Origin: Blastocladiella emersonii ATCC 22665
Lineage: Eukaryota > Blastocladiomycota > Blastocladiomycetes > Blastocladiales > Blastocladiaceae
Length of the DNA stretch: 64,000 bases
Assembly (NCBI GenBank): GCA_025594325.1
Contig: JANHCV010000002.1
Span: 2,666,001 to 2,730,000 of the forward strand
Direction of reading: 5' to 3'
A program made the position numbers and the translations under genes. The notes below the pieces were generated by a model. That model did not search any database. It was not told where the DNA came from and saw nothing but the letters and a program-made list of their open reading frames with translations. Below are positions 20,204 to 30,124 of the stretch, piece by piece; the first letter of the stretch is position 1, and each line of letters starts with the position of its first letter.

Positions 20204-20904
20204 ATGATGCACGCGCCCGAACATGAATACGCCGCGGCGCTGCGGGCCTTCCGCGACCTGTCCCGCGCCGTCGACGGCGCCGAGTGGACCCTCATCGAGC
20301 CCGCGGGCGGCGGCGCGCCGCCGTACCTGACGTCGCGCCGCTTCCTACCGGATCCCCGCGCTGGTGAGGCCGGAGATGACTTGGAGATGGATTCCGAGGG
20401 TGTGATAGACGACGAGCAGACCTCACCCGTGACGGCGCCGGCGCTGCTGCAGTGGGAGGTGCACATCGCGTACCACGCCGCGTACACGCTGCCCGCGCTC
20501 TACTTTTGCGCGAGCACGCTCTCCGGGTCGCCGCTCACCGTGAGCCAGGTCGCCGATGTGCTCGAGCGGCAGTGGGCACGCGGCGACGGGCGGACTGAGC
20601 GCGGTGTCGAGGCCGCGTCGCAGCTGCGCGCGAACCTGTCCCTCGCCGTACGCTGCCCTCGCCCTCGTTCACCGAACGGGAGCCTGACCGCGTCGTGCGT
20701 GTCTAGGAGCACCCAGCAACCGGCGCGCCGTTCATCCTGCTGCACCCGTGCCAGACGGTCGAGCTGCTGGCCGTGACACTCCCACCCCACCTGCGGTCGC
20801 CCTTCACGGTGGCTACGCTGGTCGCCTGGCTCGGGATCGCCGGCCGCCCGCTCGGCGGGCTCGTCTCGGCGCGCTTGATCCAGGCCGCATCGCAGAGTCC
20901 ATGA
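20204..20904 (+). CDS. ATG10: Autophagy E2-like enzyme ATG10
   Basis: Two exons, 20204-20647 and 20707-20904, with a 59-bp GTACG...TAG intron; 213 aa. E2-like enzyme that transfers ATG12 to ATG5. The N-terminal half has the Atg3/Atg10 fold features 'LLQWEVHIAYHAAYTLPALYF'. Exon 2 supplies the diagnostic 'EHPATGAPFILLHPCQT', where the Cys of HPC is the catalytic thioester residue, and then 'VAWLGIAGRPLGGLVSARL', matching the conserved ATG10 C-terminus. The intron lies just before this block, so without splicing the protein would lack the active site. The ATG at 20204 (or 20207 directly after it) is chosen as first in good context after the leader. Confidence 0.88.
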
Positions 20905-20950
20905 TGAACAACACCAAAGTCGAATTCCAGTCTCTCTACCCTCCCGTACC

Positions 20951-22705
20951 CTACCCGCGCTTCTTGAGCGGCGGCGGCTGGTACTTGGTCCGTCGCGCGA
21001 GCGCGTCCGCGGGCTCGCCGAACCCACTTGCGTCCATAGCGGCGCCGGCCTTGGCGGCCGCGTTGCGGTGCGCGCGGTCCTCCTTGAGCTTGCGCTCGGC
21101 GCACGCGGGGATGTGGTTGGCCGCCGCGTCGGCGCTGAACTTGCGCCCGCACGACGGGCACGGCACGTAGTCGGCCGTCATGTCCATGGCGCGGATCCCG
21201 CCGCCTGTCACGGCCGGTTTCTACGTGCGCGGGTCGGTCAGTGTGTCACGTCGACGGGTCAGCCAGAGAGCGTACCTTCTTCCTGGGCGCAATCGGGGTA
21301 TCGCCAGGAAACCCACCCCCTCCCGACCCGCCTCCACTCCCCTTCCCACCGCCGCCGCCGGCCTTCTGCACAAACTTCTCGAGATCCGTGCCCTTGACAC
21401 GCATCGCCTGCGCGTTGTAGACGGGCCGCTTCTTGGCGTTGAGCTTGGCGCAGCTGACCTCGTGGTCGGCGACGCGGTCGGGCGCAAACTTGCGGGAGCA
21501 GATCGAGCACGGCACCCGCGAGTCGCCCGCGCCCGGCGGCGGGAGCGCTTCCGGGTCGTCGGGGACCAGGTACGCGGCGGGCGGGGGTTCGGGGGTGCCC
21601 GCGGTGCCTGGACGCGATGAGGGCGCGGCGGCGATGGGCTCGGCGGGAGCGGCGACGGGACGCGGCGGCGCTGCGGGTTTGGGTGCTGGCGGCGAGTTGG
21701 CGAGTGCGCGACGCGGCGGCGGCGGGTCTTGCCGCGCCGGTACGGGTGCGGGGGCAGCGCGCGGCGTCGACGGGACGTGCGCCGGCTCTGCGGCGTACTG
21801 CTGCTGCTGCGTCGGCGGGAGCGGGTACTGAGCCGGCGCACCAGCGGCGTACTGGTGCTGCGGCAGGAACTGCTGCTGGGGCTGCGGGGGCGAGCGACGG
21901 CGCGGGGTCGCGGCTGCTGGCGGGGTCGCGGCAGACTGCGGCGGGGCGGACAGGTTGGGCGCCGACGCGTAGTGCTGCAGCTGCGGCGGCGGGACGACGG
22001 CGGCCATAGGGGTCCGTGCCGAGCGCGCCGAGCCCGGGCAGGTGCGCAGGTGGCCGGGGAACTGGTGTGTCGCAATGTGTTGGAAGCCTACGGGGGAAGA
22101 GTCAGCGTGGAGTGTGGGAACAGAGTGAGAGAGAGGTCGTACAGTGCGCGCACGGGTGCGTGGGCGACTCGGACTCGAGCGCCGACATGGACCGGGCCGA
22201 CGCGGATGCGCCGACGGTGCGGCGGATACACCTGCATGCATGGTCAGCTATCACACGCGATACTCGCAGCACTCCCGAACACGTACTGTCGCTGGTGCAC
22301 GGGCAGCTTGGCGCGGTCGATCTTGTCGCCGCAGACGTGGCACGGGACCTGGGCGGACCGCGCGCGGCGGCGGCTCGACGTATCCGAGTCGAGCGACGAC
22401 GCGGACGACGTGCCCGAGTCGATGCGGCGCGGCGGCATCCCTCCCGCGGACTTGTCGCCCAGTCCGCCGCCGCCGAGGCCGTGGTGCGGCATGAGGGCCG
22501 GGTTGGACGTGTTGCTGGCCTGGAGCCACACGGGCGAGTCGCTTCCCCCACTGCCGCCGCGCGAGAGGGCGACCGGGACGTTGGGCAGCAGGGCGGCGGA
22601 CGGCGGGCGCGACGCCGGGATCGGGTGCAGGCGCACGACGCTGGCCGGGCGGCGCGGCAGCGCGGCGGCCGCCGGCGGGTCGAGGGACGGGGTTGCGGGC
22701 ATCAT
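20951..22705 (-). CDS. C2HC zinc-finger protein (ZC2HC1/FAM164-like), four fingers
   Basis: Four exons (22705-22287, 22231-22143, 22087-21276, 21220-20951) with three 55-bp introns; 529 aa. Four fingers of the type P-C-x2-C-x10-H-x3-C are present: PCHVCGDKIDRAKLPVHQRQ plus C; PCAHCFQHIATHQFPGHLRT plus C; PCSICSRKFAPDRVADHEVS plus C; PCPSCGRKFSADAAANHIPA plus C. Intron 1 falls just before the last Cys of finger 1, and intron 2 splits the codon of the second Cys of finger 2. Between fingers 2 and 3 lies a long Gln/Pro-rich disordered segment. Animal ZC2HC1 proteins carry two such fingers and have no settled role. Several related proteins in protists and ciliated cells are linked to cilia (tentative). 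Confidence 0.8.
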
Positions 22706-23026
22706 GGCTGGTTCATTGCTCGGTGGTGGGGGAACGGGAAGAGAGGGAGGGGGAGCGCGCGGACGACGAAGCGGCGCGACGCGACGCGTTTCGGAGACAG
22801 GAGCGAAGCGGCGGACACGTGCGCGTGAGCTCGGTGGTCGCCGAGAGCAGCCGAGGAGCCGCCGGCTGACTGAGCGCTCGCGCCATCGCAGTGCTTCCGC
22901 TGATTAAACCTTGGGGACCGCTGAGGGGGGAGGGTTTTCGAGTGCGTGCGGCCGCGGGACTACAAAAGGCCGGCGCCGCCCGCGCTCCCGCCGCCTCTCC
23001 CTCCCAACCATCACCCGTAAACTGCA
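22706..23026. promoter_or_regulatory. Divergent promoter (C2HC gene and oxidoreductase)
   Basis: 321-bp spacer between divergent starts. It holds a TATA-like TACAAAA at 22961-22967 followed by GGCCGGCGCC, 60 bp upstream of the oxidoreductase ATG. An ACGCGT site (MluI-box-like) occurs near 22787. Confidence 0.5.
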
Positions 23027-24190
23027 ATGACCACGACCGACCCGACCGCCTTCCGCGTCGCCCAGAAGGGCGTTCCCGGCGCCGCGACCGCCAAGTCCGC
23101 GGACACGCCGCTGCCGCCGCTGTTCCGCCCGCTGTCGCTGCGCGGCGTCGATCTGCCGAACCGCATCTCCGTGTCGCCCATGTGCATGTACTCGTCGCAG
23201 GACGGCTTCGCGACCGACTTCCACCTGGTGCACGTCGGCCAGTTCGCGGTGCGCGGCGTCGGCCTGACCATGATCGAGGCGACCGCCGTCGCGCCCGAGG
23301 GCCGCATCTCGCCGCAGGACCTGGGCATCTGGAAGGACGAGCACGTCGCCGGGCTCAAGCGCGTCACCGACTTTGTGCACAGCGTCAACGGCAAGGTGGC
23401 CATCCAGCTCGCGCACGCCGGCCGCAAGGCGTCGACCTACCCGCTGTTCCTCAAGGACGGCCGCAGCCTGGTCCCCGAGTCGGACGGCGGGTGGCCCGCG
23501 CAGGTCGTTGGGCCCTCGCCCGTGCAGTGGTCCGACTACATGGCGCAGCCGCACGAGCTGACCGTCGCCGAGATCCAGCGCCTGGTGCGCGATTTCGGCG
23601 AAGCCGCGCGCCGGTCCGAGCTCGCCGGGTTCGACGTGGTCGAGATCCACGGCGCCCACGGCTACCTCATCCACCAGTTCCTCTCCCCGCTCTCGAACCA
23701 CCGCACCGACGCGTACGGCGGCTCGCTCGAGAATCGCGCCCGGTTCCTGACCGAGGTCGTGGCCGCGGTCCGCGCCAACTGGCCCGAGACCAAGCCCGTC
23801 TTCCTGCGCCTGTCGTGCACCGACTGGGTCGAGTCGTCGTCGTGGGACATCCAGGAGGTGACCGAGGTCGTCAAGCTCGTGGCCGCGCTCGGCGTCGACG
23901 TCGTCGACTGCTCGACGGGCGGCAACCACCCGTCGCAGCAGATCAAGTACGGGCCGGGGTTCCAGGTGACCTACGCCGACCAGCTCAAGCGCGCCGTGCC
24001 GGGCATACACACGATCGCCGTCGGCGCCATCACCACGCCCGAGCAGGCCAACACCGTGGTTGCTGAGGGACAGGCCGATATCGTCATGATGGCCCGCCCG
24101 TTCCTCCGCGACTCGTGGGTCGCCCACGCCGCCAACGCGCTCGATGTCGACCTCGTCTACCTCAACCAGTACGAGCGCGGACGCCTGTAA
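23027..24190 (+). CDS. NADH:flavin oxidoreductase, old yellow enzyme family (YqjM-like)
   Basis: Intronless, 387 aa. FMN-containing ene-reductase that reduces activated C=C bonds with NAD(P)H. The sequence shows the TIM-barrel motifs of the bacterial/fungal YqjM class: 'NRISVSPMCMYSS' (with the class-specific Cys), 'QLAHAGRKAS' (His and Arg at FMN), 'VEIHGAHGYLIHQFLSPLSN' followed by 'RTDAYGGSLENR', and C-terminal phosphate-binding strands 'AVGAITTPEQAN' and 'MARPFLRD'. The usual H-x-x-H/N pair of the active site is H-G-A-H here. Normal length for the family. It probably acts in the cytosol; the natural substrate is unknown. The start ATG lies 60 bp after TACAAAA. The gene converges with the Rab escort gene, 34 bp apart. 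Confidence 0.93.
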   Translation: MTTTDPTAFRVAQKGVPGAATAKSADTPLPPLFRPLSLRGVDLPNRISVSPMCMYSSQDGFATDFHLVHVGQFAVRGVGLTMIEATAVAPEGRISPQDLGIWKDEHVAGLKRVTDFVHSVNGKVAIQLAHAGRKASTYPLFLKDGRSLVPESDGGWPAQVVGPSPVQWSDYMAQPHELTVAEIQRLVRDFGEAARRSELAGFDVVEIHGAHGYLIHQFLSPLSNHRTDAYGGSLENRARFLTEVVAAVRANWPETKPVFLRLSCTDWVESSSWDIQEVTEVVKLVAALGVDVVDCSTGGNHPSQQIKYGPGFQVTYADQLKRAVPGIHTIAVGAITTPEQANTVVAEGQADIVMMARPFLRDSWVAHAANALDVDLVYLNQYERGRL

Positions 24191-24224
24191 GACTGATATA
24201 CATTTGCCATGTTTGCTCTCTACA

Positions 24225-25972
24225 CTACTCGCCCTTGCTGCTGCTGCCCTCGGCGTCGAGAATCCGCTGCGCCTCGTTGATCACCTGCTCGTCATCCGGG
24301 TTCGGCAGCGGCGCGAGGAACACGCGCTCTTCCCCCTCCCCCGCCTCCCCCTCCTTGCGCGGCGTGCTCTCGAGCCACTGCTCGATCACCGGCACCACGT
24401 CGTCATCCAAATCAATCCCGGCGCCCGGCGCGGGGACCACCAGCACCCCCTCGCCCGCCGCCGTTGCGCGCGCCGCCCAGTACTTGAAGTGCGTGACGTG
24501 CACGCGGTCCTCGGCCTTGGGCACCAGGAGCTCGAGCGCGCGGTCGATGTCGGCGCGCGATGTGCCGCGCGCGTGCAGCAGGTACGTCGACTCGGGGCAC
24601 ACGCGCAGGTCGGCGCACATGTGCAGGACCTGGACCGCGTGTGCGGTGGCGTCGGTGGGCGGAGGCGGGACGACGAACAGGGCGAGTTTCGCGTCGTCGC
24701 GGACTGGGGCGCGGGTCACGAGGACCGCCATGTGCGTCGCCTCGTCCTCTATTTTGGGGGATTCGACCGGCGTGACGAGCCCGGGGAGCTCGACCGTCGG
24801 GTCGACGACGACGCGAGGCGCCGTGAACGCATGCGGCGGGTGGTTGGGCCCGTCGAGCTGCATGCCGAGGGTCCAGGTATCCCCAGAACGGGTGAGGGAC
24901 GCGATCGGGCGGCCGAGAATGTACACGCCCCCGTAGACGGCGGCGACGCGGCACAGGGACTGCGCGAGCTCGCTGCCGCCGCCGTACATGGACGCGAGGA
25001 ACGGCGAGTTGCCGAACCGGCCCAGCGCGCTGAGGTACTTGCGCGTGCGCGCGAGGCCGGCGGAGGCGGTGGCTACTCGCGAAAGGTGAGTGTGCTGGTT
25101 AGAGTGTGAGAGTGAGGAAGTAGTAGTACCCTTGGAACTGTCGCCCGTGAGCATCGCGACGCCGTACGCAAACACGTCCTCGAGCGTGTCGCGCAGGTCG
25201 TTGGCGTGGAGGTACTCGCGGAAGCTGGTCGTCTCCATGCCCTCCTCCCCCTCCGCCCCAGCTGCCGCCGCGGCCGCGGGATCGAGGTTCGTGTTGAAGA
25301 ACTTCATCAGCCGGCGCTTGTCCATGAGCGAGATGGTCTTGGACGAGAACACGTCCTCCTTGCTCGCGGGCACGCGCTCCGTCGCCGCTGCGCCCGCACC
25401 CGTGGTGCCGGTGCGGTTCAGGTGGATGAAGCTGCCCTCGAGCAGCTTGAAGTCGAGGTGCCGCCCCACGCCCGTGGTGCTGAACAGATCGACCACCGCG
25501 CTCTGGCAGTACAGCAGCTTCGGGCACAGCTCGATGGCGAAGGCGCGCGCGTCTGGTTCGTGGGAGCGGGTCAGTTGGCGTGCGAGGAGCCGTGGAGGGG
25601 GAAGCGTACCGCGGTCCGAGAACTCGGCGGTTCCGTGGTGCTCAAAGTCGGAGAAGCCCGCAAACGACTCCTCTACACAACTTGCTCGTCAGCGACTCGA
25701 TCGTCCCCACTCGGGCCCGTCAAACGTACTCCCGTCCTCGCCGCCGAGCGCAACAAACTCCGGCCACGTGAAGCTCGCGAGGGCGCCGCCGTACGCCCCG
25801 CTCGGGCTGACGTGCAGCACCTTGTCGCCGCGGCGGGCGTGTGCGCTACCATCAATGTCGGGGTGTTAGGTTCACCCTCCGAGGCGAGGATCGGCCGGCC
25901 GTACGCGGCAACGAGCGACTGCGCGAGCCCGGTCCCGACGACGATCACGTCAAACTGGTCTTCTGGATCCAT
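24225..25972 (-). CDS. MRS6: Rab escort protein (REP/Mrs6)
   Basis: Five exons (25972-25905, 25845-25730, 25672-25610, 25552-25130, 25072-24225) with four 57-59-bp introns; 505 aa. Presents newly made Rab GTPases to geranylgeranyl transferase II and delivers them to membranes. It opens with the GDI/REP nucleotide-fold signature 'FDVIVVGTGLAQSLVAA', then HVSPSGAYGGALASF, 'AIELCPKLLYCQSAVVDL', and 'LSALGRFGNSPFLASMYGGG' (conserved in GDI/REP), and 'AVYGGVYILGRPI'. The insert between the second and third blocks and the length favour REP over the 440-aa RabGDI. An acidic C-terminus (EGEAGEGEERV) is present. Every junction was needed to restore the family order of motifs. Introns 1, 2 and 4 end TAG; intron 3 ends CAG. 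Confidence 0.88.
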
Positions 25973-26216
25973 GGGTGCGGATGCAGCAAGAGACTCGCGG
26001 TGGTCAGAGTTGCATGGGTTGCGAGTGCAAGGGCGGGAGGGAGCGGTGGTGGCGAGGGTGGCGCGACGCCAACCCGCGCCGGCGACCACCGACCACCGCG
26101 ACCGCCGCGACGCTGACCAAGACGAGGACATCGAGCATGGATATTTACACGGGGGCGCAATGACAAAACAGGACTGAAGCAGGAAAATGTACAACTTGCA
26201 GACGCAGGGTCGCGTC

Positions 26217-28316
26217 TCAAATACTCGCGGGCCGCGGGACGCCGGGATCCTCGCCGCCGCGCGCGTTCGCGTGCCCGTGCCCATGGCCGTGGTGGTGGCC
26301 ACGGTCATGCTGGTGCTGCCGCGCGTCGCGCGAGTCGGCGCGCGTTTCGGGCCGGGGCACAGCCTCGACGTCGTCGTCGGCGGTCCCGACCGCCTCGATC
26401 GTGCCCACACACTTCATGTTCCCGGCCCTTCCCTCGCGCGCGAGCAGGGTTGCGCCAACGGCGAGGTACTCTGGGTGGTTGAGGAAGCGGAACCGGACCC
26501 GTGCGCGGTCGCCCGTGCGCACGCGGCGGTCGCGCTCGACCCACACGACGCGCGCGGCCTGGCGCACGCTGCCGCAGTAGATGACGGCCGTCTGCGGCGG
26601 CGCCAGCTCCGTCGCGTGGTACAGCATGTGCAGCTGCACGTCCAGCGTCCAGCTCGCGCGCGCGTCGCCCGGGTTCGAGAGCAGGACCATGCCGCGGCGC
26701 AGCGTTGGGGGTGTTGCGGCGGCCTCGTCGTCGCCCGTGAACGAGATGGCGAGCGTCGCCGACTGCCCGGCCTTGACAAACTGGACGGGCCGGCAGAACC
26801 GGTGGATCGACTTGACGCGGACGGCGCGGTACCGGCCGTCCTCGAACGGGCCGAGCAGGAGCGCCTGGTGCTGGAGCCGCGCCGTGGTCACGGTGCCGGC
26901 GAGGACCTGGCCGCCAATCACGGTGCCGACGGTCGGCACCTCGTACACGTCGCGGACCTGGAACTGCAGGTCCATGAACCCGCGCGCCTCGGCGTCGGCC
27001 GCGGGCGGCACCTGCAGCAGGTTGAGGAACTTGACAAGCAGCGGCACGTTGGCGCCCGTGACGCTGCTGCACAGGAAGATGGGCACCACGGCGCCGCCGC
27101 CCATGTGCGGCATGGTCGCGACCAGGTCGTCCTCGTTCTTGACGATGATGGGCACCAGCCGGGTGCCGGGCCCCTTGAGCATGCCGACGAGCGTGGCGAG
27201 CGTGTTGCGCACCTGCTCGGGCGGCGTGGCGTCGATCTTGGTCACGACAATGAACAGCGGGATGCGCAAGACCAGGATGAGCCCGAGGTGCTCGCGCGTG
27301 ATGTCGCCCGAGTGCGCCGCGTTGACGACGAGCATGGCGTAGTGCGGGCGCGCCGCCGTGATCCCGGCCAGCGTCGTCGGCAGGTACCGCGAGTGCCCGC
27401 ACGTGTCGAGCAGCGTCACGATCTTGGACGACCGCTCGCAGATGTGCTGCGGCGTCTGCACCGACGGCGTCGCAAAGTTGATGAGCCGGCCCTCCGAGTC
27501 GAACCCGACCAGCTCGTGCGAGATGGAGCTCGTGCGCCCGCTCTCGAGCTCGTGCTTGTGGTTGAAGGCGCGCGAGCGGGCGCGGCCGAACCCGTTGTCC
27601 GTCTCCGAGTGCGTTAGCACGCCGAGGATCGTGCTCTTGCCTACATTCACACGTCAGCACGAGGATCTCGGGCACATCCCGTAAACATCGCGTACCAGCG
27701 TCGGACCCGCCCATGAGCGCAATCTGGATCTCGAGAAAGTGCTCCTCCTCGAACCGCTTGCGCACGAGCACCTCAACGACGGTGCGCTCGGGCTCGCCGC
27801 CGCCGGCGGCGGGCGACGCGGTGCCGGGCACGGCGCGCTTGCGCACAATCGAGCAGTCGGCCGACGCCTTCTCGGCCATGGTCTGCAGCGTGCGCAGCGA
27901 CTCGGCCAGATCGGCTTGAGACAGGCCCACGAGCTGGCCGTTGTCGGCAATCCCGATCTCGTACTACGCGGAGCGCGGCGGTGAGAGGATTAGGAGGGGA
28001 GTTGAGAGGGGCCATCGCGAGAAGGGAGGGGAAGGCGTACCAGCGCCTCGCCGCTGCCCTCGGATAGCCGCCACTTCATCTGCGTGACGAGGTGCTCGAG
28101 GCGGTCGGCCGGGATGTTGACGAGCTTGAGCTACGGGTTCGTGACGGGGGTGTGAGAAGGGCGAGCACGTTCGCGGGTGTGAGAGCAAAGGCACACCTTG
28201 TACTCGATGTTGCCCTCCTCGACCTCAGGCGGCAGGCCCTCCTCGCTGCTGTGCTTGCCGAGGAAGCCGCCTCCTCGTGCAGCTATCCGCGACATGTCGT
28301 TGGTCGTCTTGAACAT
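26217..28316 (-). CDS. GTPBP1: GTPBP1/GTPBP2-family translational GTPase
   Basis: Four exons (28316-28197, 28130-28041, 27963-27696, 27640-26217), introns 66, 77 and 55 bp; 633 aa. EF1A-related GTPase reported to bind aminoacyl-tRNA and act in translation and mRNA quality control. The P-loop GGSDAGKSTILGVLTH straddles the last intron, whose removal rebuilds the second Gly codon. Switch region 'HELESGRTSSISHELVGFDS' is highly conserved in this family. G3 is DTCGH (a DxxGH variant), and G4 is TKID in 'FIVVTKIDATPPEQV'. Domains II and III follow ('GTVIGGQVLAGTV', 'VKSIHRFCRPVQFVKAGQSAT', 'RFRFLNHPEYL'). The C-terminus is His/Gly-rich (HDRGHHHGHGHGH), an unusual possible metal-binding tail. The N-terminus (Met 1 to about 155) matches the acidic regulatory segment of GTPBP1. 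Confidence 0.9.
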
Positions 28317-29553
28317 GGCGGCAGCGGTGGCGAGGTGGAGGGGTGACGGTGGTGGTGGGAAAGGGCGGGTTGCGGTGGCGGTCGAGGGGAAGGCAATGGA
28401 TGCGGGAACGCTCGCGAGCGGCTTAGGGTGTAGCGATGTAGTATCAGGTACTCGGTCGGTCGGTTGGGGAGAGAGAAAGGAGGGTGGACCCAGGGCGGGG
28501 AGCTAAATAGGTGCGGAGCGAAGGGGACTCGGCCAGAGGCCAGACACATCACACACCCGCAGGATCGCAGTCGGCCGCGGCGGGTACGAGCGCCGGCCCG
28601 TGTCTTGGAAGCTCCATTGCGCGCAGTGGTCGGTGATCCGCCGCCACTAGCGTAATACGGCTCGGCGTCTCACCCGCGGCGGGGGGCGGCCGGGCGGGCC
28701 ACCGCGTGCCATGCGGGCGACGGCGCGCGCCGGGAGTCGCGTCGGATGCAGCTGCACGTGCGTCTGCGTCACCTGACGCACGGCGCGCGCTTTTCGAGCC
28801 TGGGTGGCTCAGTCCCTCCACGTCGCGTCCCACGAGGCTTCTTGGCCGCGGCACTCGATGCAGCGGGCGCTCGTTGCGGTTGCTTGCCTCGCGGATGAGT
28901 CAGTTGGTGACCCAACGTCACGATGGCCATCGTCATCCCGCCGCGCCCGCTTGGCAGCGGTCCTCGTCCGTGTCCAAGCGAGATTACCGCTGCATCGAGT
29001 TGTGACTGGCACAGGGCTTCTGCTCTTTGAAATCGAGCTGAGGTTTGAGTCAATCGTCAGCCTCGGGCCACGAGCTGGGAGGCGATGGCCACGGCGGGCA
29101 GTCCTCCCGGCAGTCCTCGCGTGTCAACTCGGCACTGGAGCTCGCATTCCTCGAGAAGAACGGTCGTATGACCTTGCTGCTGCTCGGCCTTGGCCACGGC
29201 CGCCGTCATGGGCTACAGCGCGCACGCTGGCGCACCTCCGAGCGGGACCGAGGCGGAGGTCGTTGAGCTCGGGCCGGAAACGACCCATCTACGCGACGAT
29301 TCCCCACTACAACCTTCTCTACCAACCTGAGCACATTCGCGACGCTCTCGCCCTATTCAGCAGTGGTGGACCGCGATCCAAATGGGAGTGATTCCGATCA
29401 CCGGTCACATGCCGCCGCCAATATTTTCTCTCCACGCCGTCGCGGGCCCGCGCCTCTGCCGATCCCGCTCCTCCCTTGCCCGCACCCTTACTCGCCTCCC
29501 TCGCAACGATCGTCCATTTAACTTGCTGCAAGCACCAGCCCACCACCTGCACC
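28317..29553. other. 1.2-kb divergent intergenic region, nothing recognised
   Basis: Lies between the divergent GTPBP1 and NDUFA2 genes. Open frames up to about 195 codons exist on the plus strand but show neither the codon bias nor protein-like composition of the neighbours. Pyrimidine-rich stretches precede NDUFA2. No TATA box or repeat seen. Confidence 0.5.
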
Positions 29554-30024
29554 ATGTCGTTCCGCGCGCCGCTCTCCAACGCCATCAAGGAGATCCGCAT
29601 CCACCTGTGCCAGACCGGCGCGGGCAGTGCTGGCGTCCGGTAGGATCACGCTTCCCTTGCTTTATGCCACCCACCATGCTATCGACAACCATGAATGATG
29701 AATGATGATGAATCGGCATGCTCACGACTTTGCCGACCCCTGCGTGTAACCGCCGCTGCAGCTCGTTCCTGTCCAAGGAGTACCTCGCCATCAAGCAGGC
29801 CAACCCCGCCCTGCCCATCCTGATCCGCGAGGCCCGCGGTGTCGAGGCTCGCGCCTTTGCCCGCTACGGTGCGTTTGCCACTCTCGGCACCAACGTCCCG
29901 CCGCACCCGTCCTCATCCCAGACCGCCGGTTGTAGATCTCGGCGCCGAGAAGAAGGTCAGCCTGGAGAACCTCGACGAGTCGCGCGTCGCCGCCAAGCTC
30001 GCCGAGCTCAACAACGCCAACTAG
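29554..30024 (+). CDS. NDUFA2: NADH:ubiquinone oxidoreductase subunit NDUFA2 (B8)
   Basis: Three exons (29554-29639, 29762-29868, 29936-30024), introns 122 and 67 bp; 93 aa, the usual size. Accessory subunit of mitochondrial complex I with a thioredoxin-like fold, in the matrix arm. Diagnostic start 'NAIKEIRIHLCQTGAGSAGVR', then 'SFLSKEYLAIKQANPALPIL', then 'IREARGVEARAFARY' and the C-terminal helix 'LDESRVAAKLAEL'. The 122-bp intron is the longest of those in small genes here and ends CAG; the second begins GTGCG and ends TAG. The gene converges with CFAP91, 100 bp from its stop. Confidence 0.92.
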
Positions 30025-30086
30025 ACCTCTACTCTCGCATGTCTACAGCCCACCCCACATTTCCGTTTCGTCGATACAGGCTTCGT

Positions 30087-30092
30087 TTTATT
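30087..30092 (-). terminator. Poly(A) signal of CFAP91
   Basis: TTTATT on the plus strand, AATAAA on the minus strand, 33 bp beyond the CFAP91 stop codon. Confidence 0.5.
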
Positions 30093-30124
30093 CACAGTCT
30101 ATCATCGCCTTCTCCGCGCACTCA

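Noticed and set aside
30025-30124. CRISPR, rRNA or tRNA genes
   Set aside because: No repeat-spacer array or A-box/B-box pair was noticed anywhere in the window.
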